Of a stretch of 64,000 nt of DNA, positions 17,001-26,975 are shown one piece after another. The DNA is from SCGC-AAA076-P13 sp905478035 (GTDB lineage: Bacteria; Pseudomonadota; Gammaproteobacteria; Magnimaribacterales; D2472): NCBI GenBank assembly GCA_943846785.1, contig OX044367.1:1233871-1297870 (forward strand), given 5' to 3'. Under the pieces are notes generated by a model that saw only the letters and a list, made by a program, of their open reading frames with translations, was not told the origin of the DNA and did not search any database. Both the position numbers and the translations under genes were made by a program. Every line of letters begins with the position of its first letter. Within the stretch, counting starts at the first letter, position 1.

Positions 17001-18273
17001 CTAAATATTTTGATCTTTTCTCTCAACAAACTCTAAAACAGTTGCATTGATACAATATCTTGGCATTCCATTAGGTCCATCATCAAAAACATGACCCAGA
17101 TGAATGTCAGAGGAAACAGATCTAATTTCAGTTCTTCTCATACCAAAACTATTGTCAGGAAGCTCATATACTGAAGCTTCAATAGGTTTAGTGAAAGATA
17201 GCCACCCAGACCTAGATACAAATCTATCTTTTGTATCAAATAATGGAGCTCCGCTTAACTTATCTATAAAAATTCCATCCGGTGTATTTTTAAATATTTG
17301 GTATTCCTTGCAAAATCTTGAATCTGTTCCTTTATTAAAAGCTACATCATAAGCTTCAGATTTTCCAAGCTTGAATGCACCAAATGCTTTATAAAAGTCT
17401 TGAGATTCCATATAACCCTGATAAGCAAAAACCTCTTTGCCATCTTCTAAAAAAACAATAGTTGGTGTCGCCCAAGTAGGTGTTTCTAGAGCCAATTGAT
17501 TTAAATTACTAGCTGTTCTTTTTGAAATAGGGATAGTTCCTGAGTATTTACTAATAACATCTTCATCAAATTTTTCACAATAAGGACAATAATTTTCAGA
17601 GTCAATTACTAAAATATGTTTGCCTATTAGCAAATCTGAATTATCTATATCCTCACTTTGATTATTTCTTGTATTAAAAACAACCCCAGTAGAATGATCA
17701 GGGCAATAACCATTTGGATTTTTCTTTATATAGTCTTGATGGTAATCCTCTGCATCATAAAACTTTTCAAGTAATTTTATTGAGGTTTGTATTTCTCCAT
17801 ATCCTGCTTCAGTTAACAGCATCTGATATTCATCAACCACCCTTTCAATTATTTCTTTTTGGGATTCATCTTTATATAAAATAATTGATCTATATTGAGT
17901 TCCAATATCATTACCTTGTCGATTTAGTTGAGTTGGATCATGAGATTCAAAGTAATGATGAAGTAATAGCTCTAATGATATTTCACTTTTATTAAAAGTA
18001 ACCTCTACTACTTCAGCAAAGTTATTTTCATTAAACTTATTCTTTAATTTAGTTATAGCTCTATAGCTTGGCTTGATACCATATCCATCTGAATATCCAG
18101 AGATTGCATTTTCTACTCCCTCTAGAGATTCATATCCCTTTCTCTGCTCCCCAAAAACAACCTGAACCTAAGACAATGCTATCAAGATGTGAGGTATGAA
18201 TAGTCTTTTCGCTGTGTAAAAAAAATGAAAAGGAGATAAATGATATAAAAAATAACTTATTTAACTTCTTCAT
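17001..18273 (-). CDS. Secreted MsrA - CPYC redox domain - MsrB fusion (one frameshift)
   Basis: Repairs methionine sulfoxide, probably in the periplasm. From ATG 18273 it has a signal peptide (KKLNKLFFISFISFSFFLHS) and MsrA with the active site GSGCFWGAEKG. In the next frame it continues as GYESLEGVENAISGYSDG, HHYFESHDPTQLNRQGNDIGTQYRS and YHQDYIKKNP. A thioredoxin-like middle follows with a CPYC pair (NYCPYCEKFDE), then MsrB with SGWLSF, RTEIRS and HLGHVFDDGP...RYCIN (catalytic Cys). One extra base near 18137 separates the first 47 residues from the rest; repaired, the protein is about 423 residues. The MsrB part lacks the usual zinc CxxC pairs. It overlaps the end of the upstream GST gene. 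Confidence 0.85.
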
Positions 18274-18877
18274 ATTTATAGCTCCTACTTTTTTTAAATG
18301 CTGGCCTATCAAATAACATATCTGTCCATCTTTTTATATTTGGTTTATAAGCCTGTTCTATGCCTAAGGAACCAGCCAAATTGATAGCATAACTCACACA
18401 TATGTCTGCAATAGTAAATCTATCAGAGCATAAATATTCTTTGTTATCTAGCTCATTTTCAAGCAACTTTAGTCTTGATACAAACCATCTGCTATAGCCT
18501 TCTACTGCTGCATCTGCAACTCCTGGTTCTTGATATTTGTATCTTAAAACCACAGTTTGTGGAAATGTTAATGTAGCATCAGAATGATAAAGCCAATTTA
18601 AATAGGAAGCATAATCTTTTTCATCTGGCATGACTCTCAAATCTGAGGGACCATATTTTTCAACAAGATATTGGCTCATTGCAACAGATTCAGTCATTTT
18701 AATGTCACCATCTATTAAATACGGAATCGTTCCTAATATATTTATGTCAAGATATTCTTTCATGAAGACACGAGGTGGAAAAGGCATCATGACCAATTCA
18801 TAGTCTATTCCCATTTCTTCAGCAGTCCATATAGGCCTCATAGCTCTTGAATTTTCAGTTCCATATATTTTAATCAT
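18257..18877 (-). CDS. Glutathione S-transferase family protein
   Basis: A 206-residue two-domain GST. The N-terminal thioredoxin-like half reads IKIYGTENSRAMRPIWTAEEMGIDYELV with GTIPYLIDGDIKMTESVAMSQYL, the cis-Pro and Glu-Ser glutathione-binding residues. The C-terminal helical half includes CSDRFTIADICVSYAINLA, the N-capping box region. The substrate is unknown. It precedes msrAB on the same strand with a 17-base overlap, and a shared oxidative-stress role is plausible. It is divergent from the carboxylase operon. Confidence 0.88.
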   Translation of the reverse strand: MIKIYGTENSRAMRPIWTAEEMGIDYELVMMPFPPRVFMKEYLDINILGTIPYLIDGDIKMTESVAMSQYLVEKYGPSDLRVMPDEKDYASYLNWLYHSDATLTFPQTVVLRYKYQEPGVADAAVEGYSRWFVSRLKLLENELDNKEYLCSDRFTIADICVSYAINLAGSLGIEQAYKPNIKRWTDMLFDRPAFKKSRSYKYEEVK

Positions 18878-18879
18878 TT

Positions 18880-18908
18880 TTGAAATCCTGTATTTGAATA
18901 ATTATAAT
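18880..18908 (+). promoter_or_regulatory. Promoter of the atu-like operon
   Basis: TTGAAA (18880-18885) and TATAAT (18903-18908) are separated by exactly 17 bases, a near-consensus sigma70 promoter about 70 bases upstream of the carboxylase start codon. The predicted transcription start is about 18915, just before the inverted repeat at 18921-18948. Confidence 0.7.
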
Positions 18909-18920
18909 ACTATTTTATAG

Positions 18921-18948
18921 TGGTAATATTACTACTTATATATTACCA
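18921..18948 (+). promoter_or_regulatory. Inverted repeat, candidate TetR operator
   Basis: TGGTAATAT, ten bases, then ATATTACCA form a perfect 9-bp inverted repeat. The left arm also contains the palindrome GTAATATTAC. It lies immediately downstream of the predicted start of transcription and upstream of the operon that encodes a TetR regulator at 22562. That is a classic arrangement for autoregulated repression. Binding is inferred. Confidence 0.6.
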
Positions 18949-18977
18949 TTAAATAAGAACTAATTATCTTATCCAAT

Positions 18978-20639
18978 ATGAAAACTAAAAATATTGCCCC
19001 TACTTTTAAAACCAAGCTAGATATTAAATCTGAGCAATATCTTAAAAATAAAGACATGATGCATCAAAAATTAGAGTTTCTTGAAGATCTTCTTGATCTT
19101 GCTGAACTTGGAGGGGGATCACACCATCATGAAAGATTGGCAAAAAGAGGAAAAATGCCAGTTCGAGAAAGAGTGATGAATGTCATTGATCCTGATAGCC
19201 CATTTCTTGAGATCCAACCATATGCTGGTTATGGCACTAATGACTATAACGTTGGTGGTGGCTGTGTGTCAGGAATAGGAATAATTGCAGGCGTTGAGTG
19301 TGTCATATTTGCCAATGATCCAACAGTTAAAGCAGGAGCTATGACTGTTTATGTTGGAGAAAAATGGAAGAGAGCTATTGAAATATCGAGAGATAATAAG
19401 ATTCCATTTATTAGTTTTGTTGAATCTGCTGGAGGTGATTTAAGCGTCTCAGGTTTTAATAAAGGAGACACGCCTCCGATTGCTCCTTCTATTCAGACAA
19501 CTCATTTTGCAGCTACGGGTAGATTTTTTTATGAGATGACAGAACTATCAAAAATGAGAATACCTGTTATTTCAGTTGTCTTTGGATCTTCAACGGCTGG
19601 AGGTGCATATCAACCAGGTATGTCAGACTATAATATATTTATCAAAGGGCAATCGAAAGCATTTCTAGCCGGCCCTCCTCTTGTAAAAATGGCTACAGGC
19701 GAAGAATCTGATGATGAAACACTTGGTGGCGCACGAATGCATTCTGAAAAATCAGGTTTATCAGATTACCTAGCAGAAGATGAGATGGATGCGCTAAGAA
19801 TATGTAGAGAGGTTGTCTCGCATTTGAATTGGAATAAAACTGGATTAGAGCCTCTTAAAGAAAGCGAAGAACCAAAATATGATCAAGAAGAATTATTAGG
19901 AATTATTAGTGAAGATTTAAAATCAGCAGTTGATATCAGAGAGGTTATTGCAAGATTCTCAGATGGTTCAAAGTTTGAGGAATTTAAACCTCTTTATGGA
20001 CCAACAATGATTTGTGGATGGGCGTCAGTACATGGATATCAAATAGGAATACTCGGTAATAATGGACCCATATACCCAGAATCAGCAGAAAAAGCAGCAA
20101 CTTTTATTCAGCTTTGTAACAAAAGAGATATACCTCTTATTTTTCTTCATAACGTCACAGGCTTCTTGGTTGGCAAGGACTTTGAAAGCCAAGGCATTAT
20201 TAAAAAAGGCTCTCAATTAATAAATGCTGTATCAAACTCTACAGTGCCTCATATTACTATTATTGTAGGGGCATCATATGGGGCTGGTACCTATGCAATG
20301 TCTGGCAAGGCTTTTAATAATAGATTTACCTTCCTTTGGCCAACTGCAAAAATTGCTGTAATGGGTCCTGAACAAATGGCAGGTGTTATGTCTATTGTAA
20401 GAAGAGCAAAATCTTTGCGAGATGGAAAAGATTTTGACGAAAAAGCAGATGAGGAGTTAAAAAAAATGGTAATAGATCATTTAGAAAAACTATCGCTTGG
20501 ACTGGTTGCTAGTAGCATGGTCACAGATGATGGAATCATTGATCCAAGAAATACGAGAGACATCATTGGATTTTGTTTATCAGTTGTATCAAATACTCCT
20601 ATAGAGGGAGCTAAAGAATATGGGGTGTTCAGACTATGA
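18978..20639 (+). CDS. Acyl-CoA carboxylase, carboxyltransferase (beta) subunit, AtuC/LiuB-like
   Basis: Transfers carboxyl from carboxybiotin to an acyl-CoA. The 553-residue protein has the two crotonase-like halves of carboxyltransferases. In the N-half are HHERLAKRGKMPVRERV, GSSTAGGAYQPGMSDY and FLAGPPLVKMATGEE. In the C-half are GWASVHGYQIGILGNNGPIYPESAEKAATFIQLC, FLHNVTGFLVG, GASYGAGTYAMSG and PTAKIAVMGPEQMAGV. This wording places it in the methylcrotonyl/geranyl-CoA carboxylase branch. It overlaps the biotin carboxylase gene by four bases. The presence of an AtuA homologue in the operon favours a geranyl-CoA-like or other branched substrate over simple leucine breakdown, but this is not proven. 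Confidence 0.88.
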   Translation: MKTKNIAPTFKTKLDIKSEQYLKNKDMMHQKLEFLEDLLDLAELGGGSHHHERLAKRGKMPVRERVMNVIDPDSPFLEIQPYAGYGTNDYNVGGGCVSGIGIIAGVECVIFANDPTVKAGAMTVYVGEKWKRAIEISRDNKIPFISFVESAGGDLSVSGFNKGDTPPIAPSIQTTHFAATGRFFYEMTELSKMRIPVISVVFGSSTAGGAYQPGMSDYNIFIKGQSKAFLAGPPLVKMATGEESDDETLGGARMHSEKSGLSDYLAEDEMDALRICREVVSHLNWNKTGLEPLKESEEPKYDQEELLGIISEDLKSAVDIREVIARFSDGSKFEEFKPLYGPTMICGWASVHGYQIGILGNNGPIYPESAEKAATFIQLCNKRDIPLIFLHNVTGFLVGKDFESQGIIKKGSQLINAVSNSTVPHITIIVGASYGAGTYAMSGKAFNNRFTFLWPTAKIAVMGPEQMAGVMSIVRRAKSLRDGKDFDEKADEELKKMVIDHLEKLSLGLVASSMVTDDGIIDPRNTRDIIGFCLSVVSNTPIEGAKEYGVFRL

Positions 20640-22562
20640 GTTTTAATAAATTATTAGTTGCGAATAGAGGCGAAATTGCATGCAGGATAATAAGAAGTGC
20701 CCACGAAATGGGACTTACCTGTATTGCTATATATGTTGATGCTGATAAAGATGCACCTCATGTAAAAGAAGCCGATCAAGCTATTCATCTTCCAAATGGC
20801 GGCTATCTAGATAGCTCATTGGTATTAGAAGCAGCTAAAAAATCTGGGGCAGAAGCTATTCATCCTGGATATGGTTTCTTATCTGAAAACGCATCTTTTG
20901 CAAGAAAAGTTATTAAAAATGGATTGGTATGGGTGGGCCCCTCACCTCATGTCATTTCTGTTATGGGAGATAAGCTTAAAGCAAAAGAACTAGCTATAAA
21001 AGCAAATGTTCCTACACTTCCAATGACAACAAGTATTAAAGAAGCCAAAAATATTGGTTATCCATTATTAATAAAAGCTGCAGCTGGGGGTGGCGGTAAG
21101 GGAATGAGGATTGTGGAAAAAGAAAAAGATCTAAAAGAATCGATCATTGGCGCACAAAGAGAAGCAAAGTCAGGATTTAATGATGAAAGAATATTTATTG
21201 AAAGATATGTTAAAAAATCTAGACATATTGAGATACAAATTTTAGGAGATGAACATGGTAATGTAGTTCATCTTGGAGAGAGAGAATGCTCAATTCAAAG
21301 AAGGCATCAAAAAATTATTGAAGAGTCTCCTTCTACTAGAATATCTGATGAACTTAGAAAAGAAATAGGTAAAACTGCAGTTGAGCTAGCAAAACAAATT
21401 AAATATAAGTCTGCTGGAACGGTTGAATTTTTATTTGATGATAAAACTGATGAGTTTTGGTTCTTAGAAGTAAATACAAGATTGCAGGTTGAGCATCCAG
21501 TTACAGAAGAAGTAACAGGAATAGACATAGTTCATGAGCAATTAAGGATAGCTAAGAGGTGAGGAGCTTGGCTATGTTCAAGACGATATCTCATTTACTG
21601 GTCATTCAATAGAAGCAAGATTATATGCTGAAGATCCAAATAATAATTTTCTACCAGAAATTGGTACTTTAATAGCTTTTGAAGATGGCTGGGATTCTGA
21701 TGCTAGATGGGATTCTGGTGTGCATGAAGGCTCTATTATTGGAACAGATTTTGATCCCATGCTTGCGAAAGTAATATCTTATGCGTCAAATAGAACAGAT
21801 GCTGCAGCTAAGCTTGCAAGAACTCTTGAGTCTGCTCATATTGGAGGAGTCAAGACTAATAGAGATTTTTTAGTTTCATGTTTAAGATCTTCAGAATTTA
21901 TTGATGGTAATACTACTACTGATTTTATTGAGACAGTAAATCCATCAAGATTTATTGAACTTTCTTCTGATCAAATTGAGCATGTGGTTTCTATAGCGGC
22001 TATTTGGATTCAAAAAAATAATAGGAGTAATGCGAATATTCTTAAGTTTATGCCTACTGGGTGGACAAATGGAAGACTGCCAAAACAAAGTGTTACTTTT
22101 TTACTCAATAATGAAGAGTATCTTGTTCGTTACTTTTTTAAAGATGGTATTTTTAAATTTGATTCAGGTAAACATGTAAGAATTCACGAGGAAGATGCAT
22201 TTGGTTTAGACGTTGAATTTGATAATTTAAGACATTATGCAAGGATATCAATGTCAGAAAGTGAATTGCTAGTCCATATGCCCTATGGAGATATTTCATT
22301 AAAAATACAACCTAGGTTCACTATTCCAGGTCTTGAAATTCAGCCAGGAGGTCTTGTGGCACCTATGCCAGGAAAAGTAATAGATCTAAAAGTTAAAAAA
22401 GGTTCTAAGGTAAAAGCTGGTGATACGCTTGTTATTTTAGAGGCTATGAAAATGGAACATTCTATAAAAGCATCCAATAGTGGTGTGGTTAAAAGTTTAA
22501 TGGTTTCTAAAAATGATCAAGTTGATAACGGAGCTCTTTTGATGGTTGTTTCTAAAAAATAA
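20636..22562 (+). CDS. Biotin carboxylase / biotin carrier (alpha) subunit, AtuF/LiuD-like (one frameshift)
   Basis: Carboxylates biotin with ATP and bicarbonate, then hands the carboxyl to the beta subunit. The N-terminal biotin carboxylase has KLLVANRGEIACRIIRSA, AIHPGYGFLSEN, the ATP loop AAAGGGGKGMRIV, GERECSIQRRHQKIIEE and FLEVNTRLQVEHPVTE. The frame stops at 21560 and resumes as GEELGYVQDDISFTGHSIEARLYAEDPNNNF. One extra base in the AAGAGG stretch near 21557 explains this. The C-terminal biotinyl domain ends with VILEAMKMEHSI carrying the biotinylated Lys. Repaired length is about 641 residues, normal for alpha subunits. The stop shares bases with the TetR gene start. Confidence 0.88.
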
Positions 22563-23161
22563 TGAGCTTTTCTATAGATCAAATACAAAGTGAAAAACCT
22601 CTAACTTCAAAGCATATTGAGGTTATAAATAATTTAGAAAAAATTCTAGAAGAAGGTATACCAGAATTAAGCATGTCTGCAATTGCGTCAAAATTAAAAA
22701 TATCTTTGAGAACGCTTTATGAAATAGCTCCAAGCAAGGACCAGCTAATCATTATGACTGTAGATAATATTCTTAAAAAAATAGGTAAGGATGCTTTAGA
22801 TCAGATAACAAATATTCACTCCCCTATTAAAAAATTACATAAGTATTTAAGTATAGTTAACCAAGCTGTTGGTCCAAAATTTGATATATTTATTAAAGAT
22901 CTAAGTAAAGTTAATGGCTCAGCTCCAATGGTTGATTATCATGAGGGGTTTATAACAAGTTATATTGAAAAACTCTTAAGCGAATCATTAAAAGCTAAAG
23001 AAATTAAGAGAATTGATACAAAAGCATTTTCTATCCTTCTAGGGGGCATAGGAAGAGAGTTTTCTAAAGAAAAAAATAGATCACTAATAACAATTTCACC
23101 AGAAGAGTCTGCTAATTCAATAACAGAAGTTATTCTTAATGGAATAAGGCTTGAGAACTAG
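22562..23161 (+). CDS. TetR/AcrR-family transcriptional regulator
   Basis: A 199-residue regulator. The N-terminal HTH covers about residues 20-62 (LEKILEEGIPELSMSAIASKLKISLRTLYEIAPSKDQL in the TetR pattern), followed by an all-helical ligand-binding domain. It lies inside the operon it probably controls. Its ATG overlaps the biotin carboxylase stop, and the AtuA-like gene follows at once. The inverted repeat at 18921-18948 is a good candidate operator. The effector may be an acyl-CoA or a terpenoid intermediate (inference). Confidence 0.85.
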   Translation: MSFSIDQIQSEKPLTSKHIEVINNLEKILEEGIPELSMSAIASKLKISLRTLYEIAPSKDQLIIMTVDNILKKIGKDALDQITNIHSPIKKLHKYLSIVNQAVGPKFDIFIKDLSKVNGSAPMVDYHEGFITSYIEKLLSESLKAKEIKRIDTKAFSILLGGIGREFSKEKNRSLITISPEESANSITEVILNGIRLEN

Positions 23162-23162
23162 T

Positions 23163-24935
23163 ATGGATAAAGATGTAATAAGAATTGCAAATTGTAGTGG
23201 GTACTACGGCGATAAGTTATCTGCAGCAAAAGATATGGTTGATGGAGGTCCAATAGATGTTCTGACTGGGGATTATCTTGCTGAATTAACAATGACTATT
23301 CTCTATAGTCAAAAAATCCAAAGGGGGGAAGATAAAGGGTATGTTGGAACCTTTCTTAAACAAGTAAAAGAAATAGCTCAAACCTGTAAAGCTAAGAATA
23401 TAAAAATTGTTACCAATGCAGGAGGGTTAAATCCTAAATCAATGGCTAATGAAATTGAAAAAATTCTTCTTGATCAATCTGTAGATATGAAAGTTGCATA
23501 TATAGATGGAGATGATTTAGTGCCTAGAATGGAAGAGCTAAATAATGCGGGTGAGGAGTTTAAAAATTTAGATAGAGGACAGTCTTTATCTGATTCTGGA
23601 TATGCAACTCTTACGGCTAATGCATATTTAGGTGCTTGGGGTATAAAAGAGGCACTTGATAACGGAGCAGATATTGTTGTTTGTCCTAGAGTTACCGATG
23701 CTGCTGTTGTTATTGGTCCCGCAGCATGGAAATATAATTGGAAAAGGGATAGCTATGATGCATTAGCTGGAGCTCTTGCAGCTGGACACATCATTGAATG
23801 TGGATGTCAGGCAACTGGTGGAAATTATGCATTCTTTAAAGAAGTTCCTAGTTTTGAAAATGTTGGTTATCCAATTGCTGAGATTGAGGAGGATGGAAGT
23901 TTTACCATTACAAAACATAGGGGAACTGGAGGCTTGGTATCAGTAGGAACAGTTACAGCTCAATTGCTTTATGAAATTAGTTCTCCAGCCTATATTAATC
24001 CAGATGTTATCGCACATTTTGATACATTGAAGATAGAACAGGTTGATCAAGATAGAGTATATGTGTCTGGTTGCAGAGGAAGCTCTCCCCCATCCTCTCA
24101 TAAAGCATGCATAAATCTTGCAGGTGGATTTAGAAATGGGATGGAAATAATATTAACCGGCATTGATATTGAAGATAAAGCTAAAATCTTTACAGATACA
24201 CTTTTTAACTCCCTTGGGGGGAAGGATCAGTTTGATGAGGTATCTATTAACCTTCATAAAACTAATAAGAACAATCCTGAGACTAATGAAGAAGCAATGG
24301 CTTCATTATCTATATCAGTGAAATCTATGAATCCTGATTTGGTTGGAAGAATGTTCACTGCAAAAATAGTAGAACTATCTTTAGCTAGTTTTCCAGGGTT
24401 TTTTGCACAAGGCGGAATCAAACCTAGCGGTCCTGTAATAGTATATTGGCCAGCTTTAGTTGATAGTAAGTTTATAAAAGAAAAGGTTTATATAAACGAT
24501 AAGGTAATAGAAGTTTTGCCAACCAGTCAGTTGGAACTTGAAGATATTTATTATCAAAAAGAACCTATCTCTGTTGAAAAACTTGAAATTAATGATACGA
24601 ATTCAGGTTATTTTGGCGAAGTTTTTGGAACAAGATCTGGTGATAAGGGTGGCTGCGCAAACCTGGGTGTATGGGCTAAGAGTGATAAGGCTTTCTCTTT
24701 CTTAAATGACTTTCTAACAGTTTCTGCTCTTAAAGAACTATTACCAGATTTAAAAAGTTATGAAATTGAAAGGTTTGATCTGCCAAATATTAAATCATTA
24801 AACTTTTATATACATGGAATTTTACAAGATGGTGTATCTTCAAATAATAAAAAAGATTCACAAGCAAAGTCTCTTGGTGAATATTTAAGAGCAAAAATAA
24901 TAGATATGCCAGTAGAAATTCTTAAGGAAAAATAA
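23163..24935 (+). CDS. AtuA-like protein (acyclic terpene utilisation family, DUF1446)
   Basis: A 590-residue protein of the AtuA family, named for its gene in the Pseudomonas citronellol/geraniol cluster; its biochemical role is not established. The large N-terminal DUF1446 domain reads RIANCSGYYGDKLSAAKDMV, VTNAGGLNPKSM, ADIVVCPRVTDAAVVIGPA, HIIECGCQATGGNYA and TKHRGTGGLVSVGTVTAQLLYEI. A C-terminal domain follows with GTRSGDKGGCANLGVWAKS. The start at ATG 23163 is preceded by AAGG; a TTG 12 bases earlier is less likely. It is two bases from the enoyl-CoA hydratase. In Pseudomonas atuA is essential for growth on citronellol (known), and a shared pathway here is inferred. Confidence 0.88.
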   Translation: MDKDVIRIANCSGYYGDKLSAAKDMVDGGPIDVLTGDYLAELTMTILYSQKIQRGEDKGYVGTFLKQVKEIAQTCKAKNIKIVTNAGGLNPKSMANEIEKILLDQSVDMKVAYIDGDDLVPRMEELNNAGEEFKNLDRGQSLSDSGYATLTANAYLGAWGIKEALDNGADIVVCPRVTDAAVVIGPAAWKYNWKRDSYDALAGALAAGHIIECGCQATGGNYAFFKEVPSFENVGYPIAEIEEDGSFTITKHRGTGGLVSVGTVTAQLLYEISSPAYINPDVIAHFDTLKIEQVDQDRVYVSGCRGSSPPSSHKACINLAGGFRNGMEIILTGIDIEDKAKIFTDTLFNSLGGKDQFDEVSINLHKTNKNNPETNEEAMASLSISVKSMNPDLVGRMFTAKIVELSLASFPGFFAQGGIKPSGPVIVYWPALVDSKFIKEKVYINDKVIEVLPTSQLELEDIYYQKEPISVEKLEINDTNSGYFGEVFGTRSGDKGGCANLGVWAKSDKAFSFLNDFLTVSALKELLPDLKSYEIERFDLPNIKSLNFYIHGILQDGVSSNNKKDSQAKSLGEYLRAKIIDMPVEILKEK

Positions 24936-24937
24936 TT

Positions 24938-25729
24938 ATGACTAACAATAAACTTTCATTAGATGGTTTGAAATTTGAGGCTACTAAAATTGAAGTAGCT
25001 AATAATATTCTTACTATTACTTTGAACAGACCAGAGAAAAAGAATGCTATGAATAATGTAATGGTTAATGAAGTTAATTATGCATTAGCTTATGCAAAAC
25101 AGGAAAGAGATATAAGAGTTGTTGTAATTGGCTCTACTGGAGATATTTTTTGTGCTGGAGCTGATTTAACAAGAAATACTTCTAACTCTAATGTTCCAAA
25201 GATAGCTGGTTCAGATGACATCAGTATAGCTATTAGACACCTTTATAAGCCTGTTATTTGTAAGATACAAGGTTCTGTATTAGCAGGTGCTTTGCTAATG
25301 GTTACTAACTCAACTCATGCTATTGCAACTGAAGAGGCTTTGTTTTGTGCCCCTGAAATTAAAAGAGGCTTATGGCCATTTATGGTTATGGCTGGATTAT
25401 TTAGGGTAATGCCACGAAGAGCAGGATTAGATTTTATTATGAGAGGTGGATTTATAGATTCTAGTAAAGCTGAACAATGGGGATTGATTAATGAATCAGT
25501 TCCAAAAGAACAGTTAGACAATACTGTAAATAATATAGCAAATGAATTAGCATCTTTAGCACCAGGAACAATGCAAATAGGTTTAGAGGCTTATCAAAAG
25601 CAAGACGGCATGGATTTTGATGAGGCACTGCCTTACCTTAAAGAACAAATTGCAAAATGTTTCGAAAGCAAGGATGCCAAAGAAGGTATTGCAGCATTTT
25701 TAGAAAAAAGGAATCCTAATTGGGATTAA
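24938..25729 (+). CDS. Enoyl-CoA hydratase/isomerase, AtuE-like
   Basis: A crotonase-fold enzyme of 263 residues with ITLNRPEKKNAMN, the oxyanion-hole segment GDIFCAGADL, and the second CoA/oxyanion region KIQGSVLAGALLMVTNSTHAIATEEALFCAPEIKRGLWP. It ends in the family tail KEGIAAFLEKRNPNWD. In the atu pathway this position is held by isohexenylglutaconyl-CoA hydratase (AtuE), and in leucine breakdown by methylglutaconyl-CoA hydratase (LiuC). Either could apply. It is preceded by the AtuA-like gene and followed 21 bases later by an acyl-CoA dehydrogenase. Confidence 0.85.
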   Translation: MTNNKLSLDGLKFEATKIEVANNILTITLNRPEKKNAMNNVMVNEVNYALAYAKQERDIRVVVIGSTGDIFCAGADLTRNTSNSNVPKIAGSDDISIAIRHLYKPVICKIQGSVLAGALLMVTNSTHAIATEEALFCAPEIKRGLWPFMVMAGLFRVMPRRAGLDFIMRGGFIDSSKAEQWGLINESVPKEQLDNTVNNIANELASLAPGTMQIGLEAYQKQDGMDFDEALPYLKEQIAKCFESKDAKEGIAAFLEKRNPNWD

Positions 25730-25750
25730 TAATTATCGGAGAAAATTAAA

Positions 25751-26974
25751 ATGAATCTAAATTATGGATCTGAGTACGACAGCTTTAGAAAAGAAGTAAA
25801 AGATTTCTGTAAAGAATGGAAAGGAATCAATTTTAAAGATCAGGCCAAAATTCCAATTGCCCAAAATCATGAATCTTATGGAGCCACTCTCACTAGATCA
25901 GAGTGGCAATCAATATTAATTGAAAAAGGTTATTTCGCAAGATCTGTTCCTAAAGAATATGGTGGTTTTGGAGGAGAGAGTGATGTAATAAAAAATAGAA
26001 TTATTGCATCGGAATTTGCTAGTGAGAAAATACCTCCGGCTATGGGTGGGCAAGGTATAGATATGCTCGTTCCAACACTCTTAGAACTGGGAACCGAAGA
26101 GCAAAAAATGCAATATATAAAACCAACTCTTCATGGAGAGATGATTTGGTGCCAAGGTTATTCTGAGCCAAATGCAGGCAGCGATCTTGCAAGCCTTCAA
26201 ACTAAGGGTGAACTAATTAATGATAACTGGGTCATTAATGGGCAGAAGATATGGACAAGTACTGCTCAGTATTCACAGATGATGTTTTGTTTAGTACGTA
26301 CAGAACCAGAGGCTCAAAAACATGCTGGGATAAGTTATCTTCTAATACCAATGGAAACACCTGGATTAGAAGTAAGACCCTTAGTAGATATGACTCTAAA
26401 AGCTGGTTTTAATGAAGTATTTTTTACAGATGTAACTATCCCAAAAGAGAATATTGTTGGAAAAAGAGGCGAAGGATGGGCTGTAGCAAATGCCACCTTG
26501 GGCCATGAAAGAGGATCGCTAGCAAATCCAAATGCAATGATGAATAGACTTAATGAACTAATATCAAGAATGAAGGAAGAAAATATAGATGGAGTTCGTT
26601 TAATAGATATTCCAGTTTACAGAGATAAGCTGATTACAATTCAATCAAAAGTTACTGCATTTCAATCTAATTCTCTAAGAGTCCTGTCATCAAAATTGAA
26701 TAAAAATCAGGACTCTAAGCTTGCAGGAATGATCCAAAAGCTAGTTGGAACTGAGCTAAGGCATGAACTAGAAGGTTTTGCTGTAGATATAATGGGCGAA
26801 ATGGGAACCTTATATGAAGATAGTCCTCATTTAAGAGATGGTGGTTCTTGGCAATTTTTATATATGTATTATTTAGGTTTAATTATTGGCGGGGGGACTA
26901 GCCAAATTCAGAAAAATATTATTTCTGAAAGAGGACTGGGCATGCCAAGAGAGCCAAAGGTGCAAGGGGTTTAA
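25751..26974 (+). CDS. Acyl-CoA dehydrogenase (AtuD-like position), catalytic-Glu segment altered
   Basis: A 407-residue acyl-CoA dehydrogenase with ARSVPKEYGGFGG, MIWCQGYSEPNAGSDLASLQTKG, WVINGQKIWTSTA, a G-helix LGHERGS and the C-terminal IIGGGTSQIQKNIISERGLGMPRE. Where most family members have YEGTSQ with a catalytic Glu, this protein has GGGTSQ. The base must therefore lie elsewhere, for example the Glu in the G-helix as in isovaleryl-CoA dehydrogenase, or in the partner subunit. It abuts a second dehydrogenase whose ATG follows one base after its stop. In the atu cluster citronellyl-CoA dehydrogenase (AtuD) holds this role. Confidence 0.88.
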   Translation: MNLNYGSEYDSFRKEVKDFCKEWKGINFKDQAKIPIAQNHESYGATLTRSEWQSILIEKGYFARSVPKEYGGFGGESDVIKNRIIASEFASEKIPPAMGGQGIDMLVPTLLELGTEEQKMQYIKPTLHGEMIWCQGYSEPNAGSDLASLQTKGELINDNWVINGQKIWTSTAQYSQMMFCLVRTEPEAQKHAGISYLLIPMETPGLEVRPLVDMTLKAGFNEVFFTDVTIPKENIVGKRGEGWAVANATLGHERGSLANPNAMMNRLNELISRMKEENIDGVRLIDIPVYRDKLITIQSKVTAFQSNSLRVLSSKLNKNQDSKLAGMIQKLVGTELRHELEGFAVDIMGEMGTLYEDSPHLRDGGSWQFLYMYYLGLIIGGGTSQIQKNIISERGLGMPREPKVQGV

Positions 26975-26975
26975 T

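Noticed and set aside
16994..17022. Short hairpin with T-run after the nitronate monooxygenase gene
   Set aside because: The stem is only 6 bp (GATCAA/TTGATC) with an AT-rich loop, and it overlaps the end of the convergent msrAB gene. Not convincing as a terminator.
22562..23161. A lone regulator gene separating two operons
   Set aside because: Start and stop codons overlap or nearly abut the neighbours, so TetR is within one continuous operon rather than dividing two.
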